33,684 nt of DNA from Paramicrosporidium saccamoebae. Its lineage: Eukaryota; Rozellomycota. Where the stretch lies: positions 1,324 through 35,007 of the forward strand of contig MTSL01000143.1 in NCBI GenBank assembly GCA_002794465.1, in the 5' to 3' direction. Each line of letters begins with the position of its first letter. Within the stretch, counting starts at the first letter, position 1. The position numbers and the translations under genes are program-made. The notes beneath the pieces were generated by a model. It did no database searches. It worked only from the letters and a program-made list of their open reading frames with translations, and had not been told where the DNA came from. Below are positions 8,691 to 17,448 of this stretch, one piece after another.

Positions 8691-9391
8691 TTATAACAAA
8701 TCTGGATTTAAATCTAATTCCAACAACGAAAGATCCATGTCATGGTCCTGTGCGACTCTTGATTGTCGGCGTGCCCCGTCTTTGGTGGTAGGTGCATCGC
8801 GACTGACATCTTCCACAACACCAACATTAATGACCTGGAAGAGCCTACTTGATCTCATTAGATCTTCGGTAGGATATGGAGGACGATGGAGGACAAGTGG
8901 TTGGTCTTGTTGCCATCCCTCGGGCGGGCCAACTGTCAATGACACTCGTTCAGCCAGAGCCAGAATGGTGGGCATATCAAATCCGTCTGTCTCAATGTGT
9001 TGAAGCATTTCTAGCTTTGCTTGCTCCTCCTTTACTTTGGCCTTGGCAGACACGATTGCTGCAAATGCCTGGTCAATCAAGGCTGATATTTCCTTCTTCC
9101 TATTCGACAGCTCTATGTGGAGCTGATGCATCTTTTCCAAATGATTCCGTTGCTCGTTTACTACCAAAATTATCCATCCTTGCTATTATGAATACCTTTG
9201 CGAAAAGCATCTTGCAATTCCTTGTCCACGGCAAACACTGGGTCCAATTTGCTCAAGAGGTCAGCCTGCGACTCGCCGTCACTCGGGTTGGCCGTGCGAA
9301 TATGCTGCATAAACGTCTTTAGTTCGCTCCTAAAGCGCGTAAGCACCGCTTCCACTTGCCGTTGCAACGACAACTGTTCATCGTTGGACAT
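8691..9391 (-). CDS. MED4: Mediator complex subunit 4 (2 exons)
   Basis: Exon 1 is 9391-9196 and exon 2 is 9160-8691, joined across a 35-nt intron (9195-9161, GTATTC...TAG); the product is 221 residues. The N-terminal two thirds is heptad-rich coiled coil (FRSELKTFMQ; LHIELSNRKKEISALIDQAF). It is followed by the Med4 hallmark: a short ALAERVSLTVGPPEGW segment, then PPYPTEDLMRSSRLF. The C-terminus is acidic and probably disordered (DMDLSLLELDLNPDLL). Med4 sits in the middle module of Mediator and bridges activators and RNA polymerase II. The start codon is only 21 bp from the start of SUB1 on the other strand. Identification rests on motif order rather than overall identity. Confidence 0.8.
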
Positions 9392-9412
9392 GCTCCAGGG
9401 TAGTCTGCGTCA
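9392..9412. promoter_or_regulatory. 21-bp spacer between the divergent MED4 and SUB1 start codons
   Basis: Only 21 bp separate the two ATG codons (9391 on minus, 9413 on plus). Both transcription start regions must therefore overlap each other, and at least one 5' UTR probably runs antisense into the other gene's first exon. No TATA box fits in the gap. Confidence 0.55.
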
Positions 9413-9748
9413 ATGGCTTCCATGGCGAAGAAGCACAAGCTGTCGGAAGATGTGATTAGCGATAGCGACACTGAGGAGAACCCAAAAGAGACACCCACTC
9501 CCACATCCATGGATAGTTTTCAGAGGAACAGCGATGGCGAAATATACTTTGAATTAACTAGTCGTCGTCGTGTCACTGTCCGCCGATGGAAGACTAGCAC
9601 TCTGATTGACATTCGCGAATTTTGGGGCGACGACGGGGATCTAAAGCCGGGCAAAAAGGGCATTTCTCTGACTCTTGATCAATGGAAGCAGCTACTCAAA
9701 TGGACTCCCGAAATTGAAGCTTCGATCGCGAAACTTGACTCTAGTTAA
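9413..9748 (+). CDS. SUB1: Transcriptional coactivator Sub1/PC4
   Basis: 111 residues. A short Ser/Asp/Glu-rich N-terminus (SEDVISDSDTEE) precedes the PC4 single-strand DNA-binding domain, recognised by YFELTSRRRVTVRRW, TLIDIREFW, and the diagnostic KPGKKGISLTLDQWKQLL. PC4/Sub1 binds ssDNA and the preinitiation complex, and promotes RNA polymerase II initiation and elongation. The length matches short fungal and animal forms (human PC4 is 127). A second in-frame ATG nine bases downstream is an alternative start. The gene ends with an AATAAA at about 9755. It is divergently paired with MED4, another polymerase II coactivator. Confidence 0.95.
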   Translation: MASMAKKHKLSEDVISDSDTEENPKETPTPTSMDSFQRNSDGEIYFELTSRRRVTVRRWKTSTLIDIREFWGDDGDLKPGKKGISLTLDQWKQLLKWTPEIEASIAKLDSS

Positions 9749-10204
9749 TTTTGAAAATAAAACTGTAGAAAAGTACTGCATGGTGAACGATGAACAGGTG
9801 CAAATGGGATTTTTCATTAGTCACTGGCACTGCCTATATAGCCGTGGTAGACGTGGTAGACGTGTGATGTAAATGATTGATTAGTTGGGTATTTGAAGGT
9901 AATTTCCTAGTTTGGAGAAGAAATACATGCGTGATAGAGTAGATCAATTAGCCGTGTGGTAGAGTGGATCGTTTAGCTAGGCATTTTAGGACTATTCCCA
10001 CGCCTCTTGGGAGATCACCAAAGGGCCTATAAATTTATAATAAGAGCCCCCTTGCCTCCCAAATAAAGAGCAGTGATTTACCCACCAAGTGACAAGTGCT
10101 GGCTATTCATCGGTGGCAGATTTTTCTGTTAGATGGTGTATTGTAGATACGTCATACATCAGTCGCCTACATATTGCAAGGTGGTGAATTGTACCGGGGC
10201 GAGC
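9749..10204. other. Intergenic region with short direct repeats; no gene seen
   Basis: Holds the SUB1 polyadenylation region (AATAAA at about 9755), a doubled GTGGTAGAC (9844-9863), and two copies of a motif close to GATTAATTAGCTGGGTAT (around 9875 and 9950-9985) that recurs at about 13193. A second AATAAA occurs at about 10062. The in-frame extension of prefoldin 5 from 10133 has no similarity to the family and is treated as leader. Confidence 0.5.
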
Positions 10205-10709
10205 ATGAAGACCTCGCTTTCATCACCACCCTCTGCCTCTCAATCCAGCCAGCTTCCTCCCGTCGAGGAGCTGCAGTCTCGTCGCGAACAACTCGAAAAA
10301 GTGCACCATTATACTGATGCACTTACATTACAGGAGTTGCAAATTCTGGGCGAGTCATTTGTACAACTGAAGCAGGCACAGGACCGTTTTGTGCAGAATA
10401 TCTCTACACTGACTTCCTTAAAATCTGCTCTCCCAGAGCAAGAATTAATGATACCGTTGACATCCTCAGTGTATATCAAAGGAGTCTTGGCCAATAAGGA
10501 CAGTGTAACTGTTGACATTGGCACGGGGTATTTTGTCGAAAAGGTTGCCAAGGCGAATATGCCACCTCACGCTATAGGATCTAGCATCTGCCGATGATTA
10601 TTATGTACGCAAGGTCAAGTATCTTCAGGAGCAGCTGAACATGCTCGGTCAGGTCATTTCTGAGAAACGTCAGAACATGTCTGGTATTATTGTTGCATTT
10701 GGGCACTAA
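10205..10709 (+). CDS. PFD5: Prefoldin subunit 5 (2 exons)
   Basis: Exons 10205-10543 and 10578-10709 are separated by a 34-nt intron (10544-10577, GTTGCC...CTATAG); the product is 156 residues. The N-terminal helix (VEELQSRREQLEKVHHY, LQILGESFVQLKQAQDRF) and C-terminal helix (YYVRKVKYLQEQLNMLGQVI) form the alpha-prefoldin coiled coil. Between them lies the beta-hairpin block QELMIPLTSSVYIKGVLANK, followed by VDIGTGYFVEK, which is diagnostic for subunit 5 (Gim5/MM-1). Prefoldin delivers nascent actin and tubulin to the CCT chaperonin in the cytosol. Without the splice the second helix is lost and the protein stops after an unrelated tail. I chose ATG 10205 because it gives the usual short N-terminus; 10133 is an in-frame alternative. 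Confidence 0.92.
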
Positions 10710-10795
10710 TATTGCTAGTCCTAACTCGCGCACTTCAGGCCAGGCTGCATAAATAAAGTGGTGGATCTTGTGAGATATTATAGCTACAGATCAGT

Positions 10796-10902
10796 TTTGT
10801 TAAAGTACACAGCGCCTTTATAGGTCGCTACCCTCGACGCGTCGGATTGTGAGATTGCATAAGTGTCGGTCTCACCAATAACGCCCAAATACTGTTTAAC
10901 AT
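10796..10902 (+). repeat. Dispersed MITE-like element, copy D
   Basis: TTTTGTTAAAG, GCGCCTTTATAGGTCGCTAC, CGGATTGTGAGATTGC, GGTCTCACCAATAACG, then ACTGTTTAACA. GTGAGA and TCTCAC inside it are inverted repeats. It sits between the convergent PFD5 and NUG1 3' ends, with an AATAAA just upstream at about 10751. Confidence 0.75.
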
Positions 10903-10933
10903 GTCCCATTAACCAACCTCACAGGTCTAAGTT

Positions 10934-12556
10934 TTATTGTTGAAAATCAGTGGCAAAGTCATAGGCATCTTCAATTTCCATCATGTCTGTTGGTTTGGCA
11001 GTGCGCTTTTGAGCAGCCTTCTTGGCTTGCTTCAGTTGCTTTTGCCGATTCCGGTTGGCCTGTGGATTGTTCTCTAATTCAGCCACCGACATTTTGATCT
11101 CGTAGCCGTCATCCGAGGAAGACTTGCCCTTTGAGGTGCTAGCGGCCACCACAAGTTGTGGCGCTTCAGCAGCAACGTCCATTACAATGGGCTGCAGACC
11201 AGCCAATTCTTCGGCAACATTGGCAAGTACAGTGTCCACTTCCATCTTGACAAGTGATTCCAAATCGAATTCTGGTGCCCAGCTACCCACAATGACGGCA
11301 TTATTGGCAGTGGACGGGATGGCGGGCGGCAAAGTGTAAAATGGAATCTTGCCCTGATTCCAGTCAATGAGGACTGATTTAGCAGCGGCATCCACGTTGG
11401 GGATCCCTCCCTTTTTAAGCTTCCCCTGTCTTCTGGCAATGTGGCACAAGAACTCGTTGGTGTCAGAGAATCTCGGAATGGCGTAAAGATACATGAGCTG
11501 TTCAGGAGCAGCACGCTTAAGGATCAACTCAATGGGGGCCACAGGATCTTCCAGTTGCTCAACTTTCAAACAATTACGGAGGAACAGATGGGCAGTCTCA
11601 CTGCTATCGGAGGGCGTCGCAAAGACAATACCTGGGCAATCCAACAGCTTAATGTTGCGATCAAGGTTGATTTCCTGAGTGACGGTTGTAACGCCGGGTG
11701 TAGCGCCCACCTTGCAAACCTTGGCTCGTTTAAGAGAATTAATCAGACTGCTCTTTCCCACATTAGGATATCCGACAACACCAACGCGAATGGAGGTCTT
11801 GATATTTAAGCTTCGGCAATAGTTCTTCAGGAGCTGAATAAGCGTATCGGCTCCAAGACACTCGCTCGAGGTCAAGGCGCCGGCAATCTTCTCGCCAGCG
11901 GAAATGCTACCGAGGTTGGTGCGCTGTGTCTGGGTGGAGGCCTTGAAGGCAACAGCAGGATGTTCCCGACGCAGAACGGCAAGCCATTGTGCAACAATCT
12001 CTCTGGGGACCAAGTCAATCTTGTTCAGAACGAATACGATTCTCTTGCGGCCTCCTGTGGCGGCGACCATTTCTTCTACTGCCCGAACGCGGCATCCAAG
12101 CGGATCACGTGCATCCAAAACTGTCAAGATGACATCTGCATTATCAACAACCTGCTTAAACTCGCGATAGAAGGCTCTCTTGGATGAATCATAGAATCGG
12201 CCGCTTTCTTCAGGTTTGGCAACGGCAGTGTGCTCTTGAGCCTGAACAGCCGCCCGTCTGGCCAGCGAGTTCAGGTCATTATTTGCAATGGCTATTTGAC
12301 GCTGCATCTTTTCCTTTTCACGCTCTTCTTGCATTTTGCGGACAAACTCTTCCTTTCCAGGTAGCATAGACGGTATACCCGGATCCTTCCGTCCCTTCTT
12401 GTGGCCCTTTGATTTTGCGTCTTTAGCAACCTTTCTGTTATGCTCGCGCATCTTCTTGTCAACTTTGGCACGATGGGCGCTGGTGAAGCGCTTACTTTTG
12501 ACCTCTACATATCAGATACTGTGAAAAGACCTAATCTTACTTCTTCTCGGAGCCAT
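10934..12556 (-). CDS. NUG1: Nucleolar circularly permuted GTPase, Nug1/Grn1/nucleostemin family (2 exons)
   Basis: Exon 1 is only 16 nt (12556-12541) and exon 2 is 12504-10934; the intron is 36 nt (12540-12505) with a CTGAT branch site. The protein has 528 residues. It starts with a basic Grn1-type domain (MAPRRKVKSKRFTSAHRAKV), then a charged coiled coil. The GTPase motifs are in permuted order: G4 NKID (166-169), G1 GYPNVGKSS (250-258), the G2 loop GATPGVT, and G3 DCPG (294-297). The C-terminus is Lys/Arg-rich (KQLKQAKKAAQKR). Family members act in the nucleolus in 60S ribosomal subunit maturation and export. Splicing is supported because it supplies the family's basic N-terminus and removes an in-frame stop. 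NUG1 versus GNL3/Grn1 naming is uncertain; the biochemical class is firm. Confidence 0.92.
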
Positions 12557-12630
12557 TACAAGTTGACCGGGGTGGCGGCCGTAAGAGTCGTATTCTTTTG
12601 ACCAGCCCCCATAAATCTTGAATTTATATA

Positions 12631-13122
12631 TTACACTGTCCATAACTTTAGACGAAAAGCATCGGATCCGTTTAGGTAGTAGTTTGGCAAGCGCTTCTCG
12701 CGAATAAAGCCCAGCTTGGCATATAACTTTAGTGCCGTCAGATTTGTGACTTCTGTCTCCAAGACAATCTCATCGGAGCCCTCTTTGATCATAATTTCGA
12801 CCAACTGTCCCACGAGACAGATGCCAATCCCGTGGCCTCGACATTGACCCAGAACTGCTAGCATTCCGATATAGCCACGTCGTGCCGTGCCGTGAAAGCC
12901 CACTTTTCCAATTATTACTCCAACAAGCTCGTCTCTTCGCCAGGCCTAAGGTATAAATTATATGCAGGTGTATACGGTCCTGCATAAATGCGGGTGGTCA
13001 CGCAGAAAATAATGATACGTAAAGACTGAATACGGTTCGGACAAGTCCTTTTCGATGAGCTGGCAGATGGGTTCTAGGTCTTTTTCTTCAAATCCTCTAT
13101 ATGTCACGGTCTCGCCATCCAT
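12631..13122 (-). CDS. NAA30: N-alpha-acetyltransferase 30, NatC catalytic subunit (2 exons)
   Basis: Exon 1 is 13122-12976 and exon 2 is 12945-12631 around a 30-nt intron (12975-12946, GTATAC...TTAG); the product is 153 residues, slightly shorter than yeast Mak3 (176). Diagnostic segments are LIEKDLSEPYSVFTYHYFL, ARRGYIGMLAV, the acetyl-CoA loop CRGHGIG, DEIVLETEVTNLTALKLY, LGFIREKRLPNYYLNG and DAFRLKLW. NatC acetylates N-termini beginning Met-Leu, Met-Ile, Met-Phe and similar, on ribosome-bound nascent chains. The first exon begins with MDGETVTYRGF; an alternative start a few codons upstream would need TTG. The stop is 74 bp from the NUG1 start on the same strand. Confidence 0.92.
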
Positions 13123-13421
13123 GCAGCTAGGGTCTGTGAAAGGACTATGCAAGTGGTAGTTGAGAGGATATGAAGTGTTACCGAGTACATGTGGGAGAGT
13201 GGATTAATTAGCTGGGTATCAGAAGACAGTGAGATGTGTATCCGTACTATTTCAAGATTACTAGTACACTATATTAGCAGTGGCTAACTTCTCTTCCCAT
13301 CTCCTTCCGCCTGACTTGGTCCGTGGCGTTTCCCTCTCCCCCACAATACGCAACAATACGTCGTACTGAATCCCGGGAACGAATCATTCGCTGAAAATGG
13401 ATCATCACATAATTTATTTAC

Positions 13422-13777
13422 CTAGAATGAATCATCATCACGAGCTATGAAAAAGTAATAATACAGCATCATAGTTGTAAAGAGGAGGATTACTCCACTG
13501 ACCGCCATAATTGCAGATTGCCAAGGAATCTAGACATAAGAGTGCTCCAAGGACAAACCTTTCCGGTATATCGAAGAAAGAATGGGACAATCAACGCGCT
13601 GGAGCCAATGACTGAGGTGACAAAGTGGGAAGCTTCCAAAGCCGATCTGTAAAATGAAAACATTGGCAAGAGAGAGGGTACTGAGAGGGGCCCATGGAAA
13701 GCGGTCCACCCGACATGGAAGAGACCATTATTCTTGGCAGTGGGGCTATCAGGAATGGCACTAATAATATCAGTCAT
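13422..13777 (-). CDS. Small predicted two-helix membrane protein, unrecognised (2 exons)
   Basis: Exon 1 is 13777-13559 and exon 2 is 13529-13422, joined across a 29-nt candidate intron (13558-13530, GTTTGT...CTAG), giving 108 residues. Two hydrophobic stretches are visible: SHFVTSVIGSSALIVPFF, and after the splice SAIMAVSGVILLFTTMMLYY. The tail is FFIARDDDSF. The splice is supported because it turns a frame without membrane character into an obvious transmembrane helix ending at a nearby stop. A second possible intron (GTACCC...TTTACAG, 35 nt) inside exon 1 would shift the frame away from the first helix, so I did not use it. I do not recognise the family; size and layout would suit a small organellar or ER membrane subunit, but that is inference. 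Confidence 0.45.
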
Positions 13778-13826
13778 TGCTGGTTTAATTCATACAGACC
13801 AGTAGCGAAGCGTATGTCCTAAGTAA

Positions 13827-13922
13827 TTAAATGCCACCACAGCGGTAATACTTGCATAATACCCAGGATAGGATAATCAAAACAAGCCCTCCCACGGCAA
13901 TGAGCGGGAGAACGAGAAACAT
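13827..13922 (-). CDS. Possible 31-residue single-helix membrane peptide
   Basis: The frame ATG 13922 to TAA 13827 encodes MFLVLPLIAVGGLVLIILSW followed by a short Cys/Tyr-rich tail ending YRCGGI, an almost pure transmembrane helix. Just upstream (13960-13927) is a 34-nt sequence with all the local intron features (GTATAA donor, CTGACTAAT branch box, TTCACAG acceptor), so the ATG may open the second exon after a spliced leader. An alternative uses ATG 14015 (MSDSKKSNPLPL) with a 54-nt intron, longer than any other intron here. Function unknown. It could also be an exon of a larger small-protein gene. Confidence 0.35.
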   Translation of the reverse strand: MFLVLPLIAVGGLVLIILSWVLCKYYRCGGI

Positions 13923-14264
13923 AGCTCTGTGAATATTAGTCAGTGCACAGCAAATTATACTCTAGAATATGAGGCCTGACAAAGGTAAAGGGTTACTTTT
14001 CTTGGAGTCTGACATCGTCAACACAGTGCCTCGACGCCCGGCGTCTTAGTAGGTTTTAATCGATTGGACACCATGGTGTTCGGCCAATAAGATTGGTTGA
14101 TTCTCGCTTTTACTGAACCACCATTCATGTTTCCAGTGGTATTATTACTAATAAAATGCATGGTAACATAGAAATTCTACTTTAGAAATTACAAAGTGGC
14201 GCCAAGCAGGAAAAGTGGCCAGGATCACCACCTTGGCGGCAAATGTGCCGGGCCACCACCCATC

Positions 14265-15562
14265 ATGACCGTGATTGCCAACCTCCGTCGCTTTTTCCTT
14301 GGCTTTGACCAGTTTCCAATTCCCCCGAAGAGGCTGATAAACTTGAGAAAGTACAAGTATCATGGCGCTGACTTGTCATTATTGTCCAAATATCTGCTTG
14401 GGCCATACTGGAGCGCACTGGTCAAACTGTTTCCTCTTTGGGTGGCGTACTAGTCTTGAAATGAGGCTGATTTTCTAGTCCCAATGTGATTACTCTGATC
14501 GGACTTGTGCTGGTGTTCACCAGTTGCGTCCTGGTGCTTTCTTATTCACCAGACATGACAGCCGTGCTGCCCTCCTGGCTCTATTGTTAGTATCACACCA
14601 GAACTCACACTAACTGCTAGTATTGCCTTTACCCTCTTTGCATACCAATCCCTCGATGCCATCGATGGAAAGCAGGCTCGTCGCACTGGCATGTCGGGGC
14701 CGTTGGGCGAATTCTTTGACCATGGTAAAGCGCCTCAGTGGTTGATAGACTTTAGGATGCGATGCTGTCAACATGATGCTGATGGGATTCATTGCGCCCT
14801 CCATGTTCCGACTAGAGCCCAACTGGATCGCCATTTCTCTCCTCTCCTCCGCATTCCTTACCTTTTACGTTGCAACTTGGGAGGAGTATACTACGGGCTG
14901 CTTGTACTTGGGCTACATTTCCGGGCCCGTTGAGGGCACCTTGATTGTCATAGGACTATGCCTCCTCGGTGCTTATTATGGCGGATCGATTTGGATGGAA
15001 CGTTTGACTCTTCCTTGGAACATTTCGGTCAAGTATAACGATCTGGTTGGCTATTCGACAATATTCTTTGCAGTCATCACCATTGGTGGCAGGTATCGAC
15101 GGGCTTCTGTTTCTCATTGTCCATAGCCTGCTGAACGTCTACAAAAAGTCCGGATTGAAGCCAATTTTGAATCTGATTCCGTTTTCACTGGTTGCCGCTC
15201 TGGCAGTTACCGTATACGCTTTGAACCCAGAATTGTCAAAATTCCCCAATTTCGTCCTGTATTTTTTGATATGGGGCTTTGGCTTTGCCTGTGCAGTTGC
15301 ACAAATCATCGTAGCCCATGTGTCCAAGGGTCCATTTCCATTTTGGACTCCAGCCTTTCTCCCGTTGATTCTAACAGCATTAAGGTTTGTGTCCCTCAAA
15401 TATGCTCTCCTCCCGTCCCATGGTTCAACCACTGCATTCCTCTCGGTGGGACTAGCATATTGCATCTTGGTTTATATTCGTCTTGTTGTTGGAATAATCA
15501 ATCAAATTTGCGAATACCTCAAGATTTCTTGCTTCCGCGTGACCCCGAAAAGGGGTGAATAA
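14265..15562 (+). CDS. EPT1: Ethanolamine/choline phosphotransferase (CDP-alcohol phosphotransferase), 5 exons
   Basis: Exons 14265-14446, 14479-14589, 14621-14724, 14756-15092 and 15127-15562 are joined across introns of 32, 31, 31 and 34 nt; the product is 389 residues. The catalytic motif DG(x)2AR(x)8G(x)3D(x)3D is complete ([21 protein letters not shown]). The third intron falls between the two last aspartates. The N-terminal NLRKYKYHG and [12 protein letters not shown] and the later [15 protein letters not shown] match yeast Cpt1/Ept1 and human EPT1/CHPT1. Several hydrophobic helices follow. It transfers phosphoethanolamine or phosphocholine from the CDP-alcohol to diacylglycerol in the ER or Golgi, the last step of the Kennedy pathway. 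The first exon is uncertain: an optional 42-nt intron (14271-14312) could shorten the N-terminus to [10 protein letters not shown], closer to yeast. Confidence 0.92.
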
Positions 15563-15760
15563 ATGGTGCCTATTGTTTTGAAGAACGGTCTCATTGGCCC
15601 TCCCTTCGGTCCCTGGTTGGTCGGCTAATCACCACAGTGGACGTGGTGCCTCCTTTCGAAACGCTTCAAGGCCTCCATTTGGTGCCCGAGGTCCAGTTTG
15701 CTCAGACACGACACCATTATTATTCCCTGACGAGACTACAAACGCAAGAAAACCCTTACT

Positions 15761-16892
15761 ATGGATGCCGCCACTCCATCCAGCACCAAACCTGCCAATC
15801 CGTTCAACACTCCGCGAGCCGTCAAAATAGCCCACAAGTACATTGTCATGGAGAAGATTGGCTCTGGTGCTTTTGGAGATATCTACTCTGGTAAGACGTG
15901 CTAGGAATGTTCTGATAGCATTAGGCTACAACTCGCTGACAGACCAGCACGTTGCCGTAAAAGTAGAGTCACGGAGAAGCCCACACCCCCAATTGGACTA
16001 TGAGGCAAAAGTTTACAAGTGTCTAGAGGGCACTCCGGGTATTCCCCGAATGCATTACTTTGGGGTGGTGGGGGAATATAATACAATGGTAATGGACCTG
16101 ATGGGTCCCAGCTTAGAGGACCTCTTCAATTATTGCAATCGGAAATTTTCTCTAAAGACTGTGCTCATGTTGGCAGACCAGATGTTGCAGCGGATTGAAT
16201 ATGTCCACTACAAGCATTTTCTGCACCGAGACATAAAACCGGACAACTTTGTCGTGGGAACTGCCGAGCATGCCAGGCATGTATACTTGATTGACTTTGG
16301 TCTTGCCAAACGGTACCGCGACCCCAGGACGCTCTTCCACATTCCGTACAGCGAGAAGAAGAGTCTGACGGGCACCGCCCGCTATGCCAGTCTGCACACA
16401 CATTTGGGAATTGCCCAAAGTCGACGAGACGACCTCGAGTCTTGCGGCTATGTGCTAATGTATTTTCTGCGGGGATCGCTTCCATGGCAGGGTTTGCGGG
16501 CAGTCAACAAGGAGGACAAGTATGCCAAGATTCTGATTAAGAAGAGAACCACCACCATTGAGACCCTCTGTCGCGGATTTCCCCTTGAATTCCAGCTGTA
16601 CTTTAACTATGTCCGGTCCCTTCAATTCGACGAACGTCCCGACTACTCCTATCTGCGAAAGATACTCCGCAACGTGTTCATCCGGGAGAACTATCGGAGC
16701 GATGACATGTATGACTGGGTGATTAAGAGGATGGAGACGGAGCGAAGTGTGCAGGCCGCGGTTGTGGGCGGGAATGCTGCTGTAGGTGGAACGGCAGCCA
16801 TAAGTGGGGCTCCCCAATTCCCGTCGGTTCCCAAAGCTTTTCCGCAAAATGCACCACAAGGTGGAGATGGATTTCCGTCCATGCGGTTGTAG
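15761..16892 (+). CDS. Casein kinase 1 family protein kinase (2 exons)
   Basis: Exon 1 is 15761-15890 and exon 2 is 15925-16892; the 34-nt intron (15891-15924) has a CTGAT branch box. The protein has 365 residues. Kinase features: glycine loop GSGAFG (34-39), catalytic lysine in HVAVKVES (about K56), HRDIKPDNF (D146), DFG (167-169), and the CK1 hallmarks [22 protein letters not shown], and LTGTARYAS followed by [17 protein letters not shown]1 kinases phosphorylate primed or acidic sites and act in DNA repair, vesicle traffic, growth and clock control. The tail after the kinase domain is short and Gly/Ala/Pro-rich ([10 protein letters not shown]), without the C-terminal cysteines used for palmitoylation in yeast Yck1/2, so a soluble Hrr25/Hhp or CK1-alpha-like form is likelier. 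It is 198 bp downstream of EPT1. Confidence 0.95.
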
Positions 16893-17448
16893 CGCAGCGT
16901 CTTCTTTATTTGTCGGTTACCTTGTACATGTATTATAGTATCCATCGTACAATAATAACCCAAGATTATTATCAGTAAACAAGGGGAGACTATCTTGGTG
17001 TTGTGTGGTAGGTTGGTGGGGTGGTAGGGTGGGAGTATTACCACGATGATTATAAGGTCTAAATAAAGACCTTGGTGATGAAAAAATTAGTCTGTTAAAG
17101 GATGCGGCGTCTTTACAGATCGATATCCTACCCTCAACACACCGGATTGTGGGATCGCATTTCGATCTCACCAATAACAACCAGGTGCTATTTAACAGAC
17201 CCCTTATCCGAATCTCTGGCCCATAGCTATACCATCTCACAGCGTCAATCGGACGACAGGGAACTGTTTATTGCCAGCTGATATGGACTCGCCGGTACGC
17301 TATCAATATGTCCAAACGTTGAAGAGTCAACATGTCCAAACATTCGAAAGTCTATATTCCATATTCTCCAGCACCCTGCACCCTGCGCTCAGCTAAACCT
17401 TCCAATACTTCACAATAGCACACTAGGCTAGACTCGATTAATCTAAAG
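16893..17448. other. Spacer between convergent CK1 and OSBP genes
   Basis: Contains an AATAAA inside a small hairpin (AGGTCTAAATAAAGACCT, 17056-17073), a G-rich block (16985-17033), dispersed element copy E, and a doubled ATGTCCAAAC spaced 26 bp apart (17310 and 17332). No gene is supported. Confidence 0.6.
17092..17198 (+). repeat. Dispersed MITE-like element, copy E (best termini)
   Basis: Starts CTGTTAAAG and ends TTTAACAG, an 8-bp terminal inverted repeat. Inside, GTGGGATCG (17149-17157) and CGATCTCAC (17163-17171) form a 9-bp stem with a 5-nt loop and one G-T wobble. The unit also has CTTTACAGATCGATATCC and CACCAATAACAACC as in the other copies. Confidence 0.75.

Noticed and set aside
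9840-10000. Possible tRNA gene (TGGTAGAGTGG resembles an A box)
   Set aside because: No matching B box, acceptor stem or anticodon arm could be found.
10133-10204. Extended N-terminus of prefoldin 5 from the first ATG
   Set aside because: The extra 24 residues are Cys/His-rich, unlike any prefoldin, and the downstream ATG gives the usual length.
11124-12369. Several plus-strand frames within NUG1
   Set aside because: Antisense shadows of the GTPase gene.
15047-15126. Alternative EPT1 splice using GTTGGC...TTTGCAG (28 nt, 15043-15080)
   Set aside because: It restores the frame too, but removes part of a membrane helix and has poorer signals than the 34-nt intron at 15093-15126 with a CTCAT branch site.
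15594-15830. 78-codon frame between EPT1 and CK1
   Set aside because: Overlaps the CK1 first exon in another frame; Pro/Arg-rich and without similarity.
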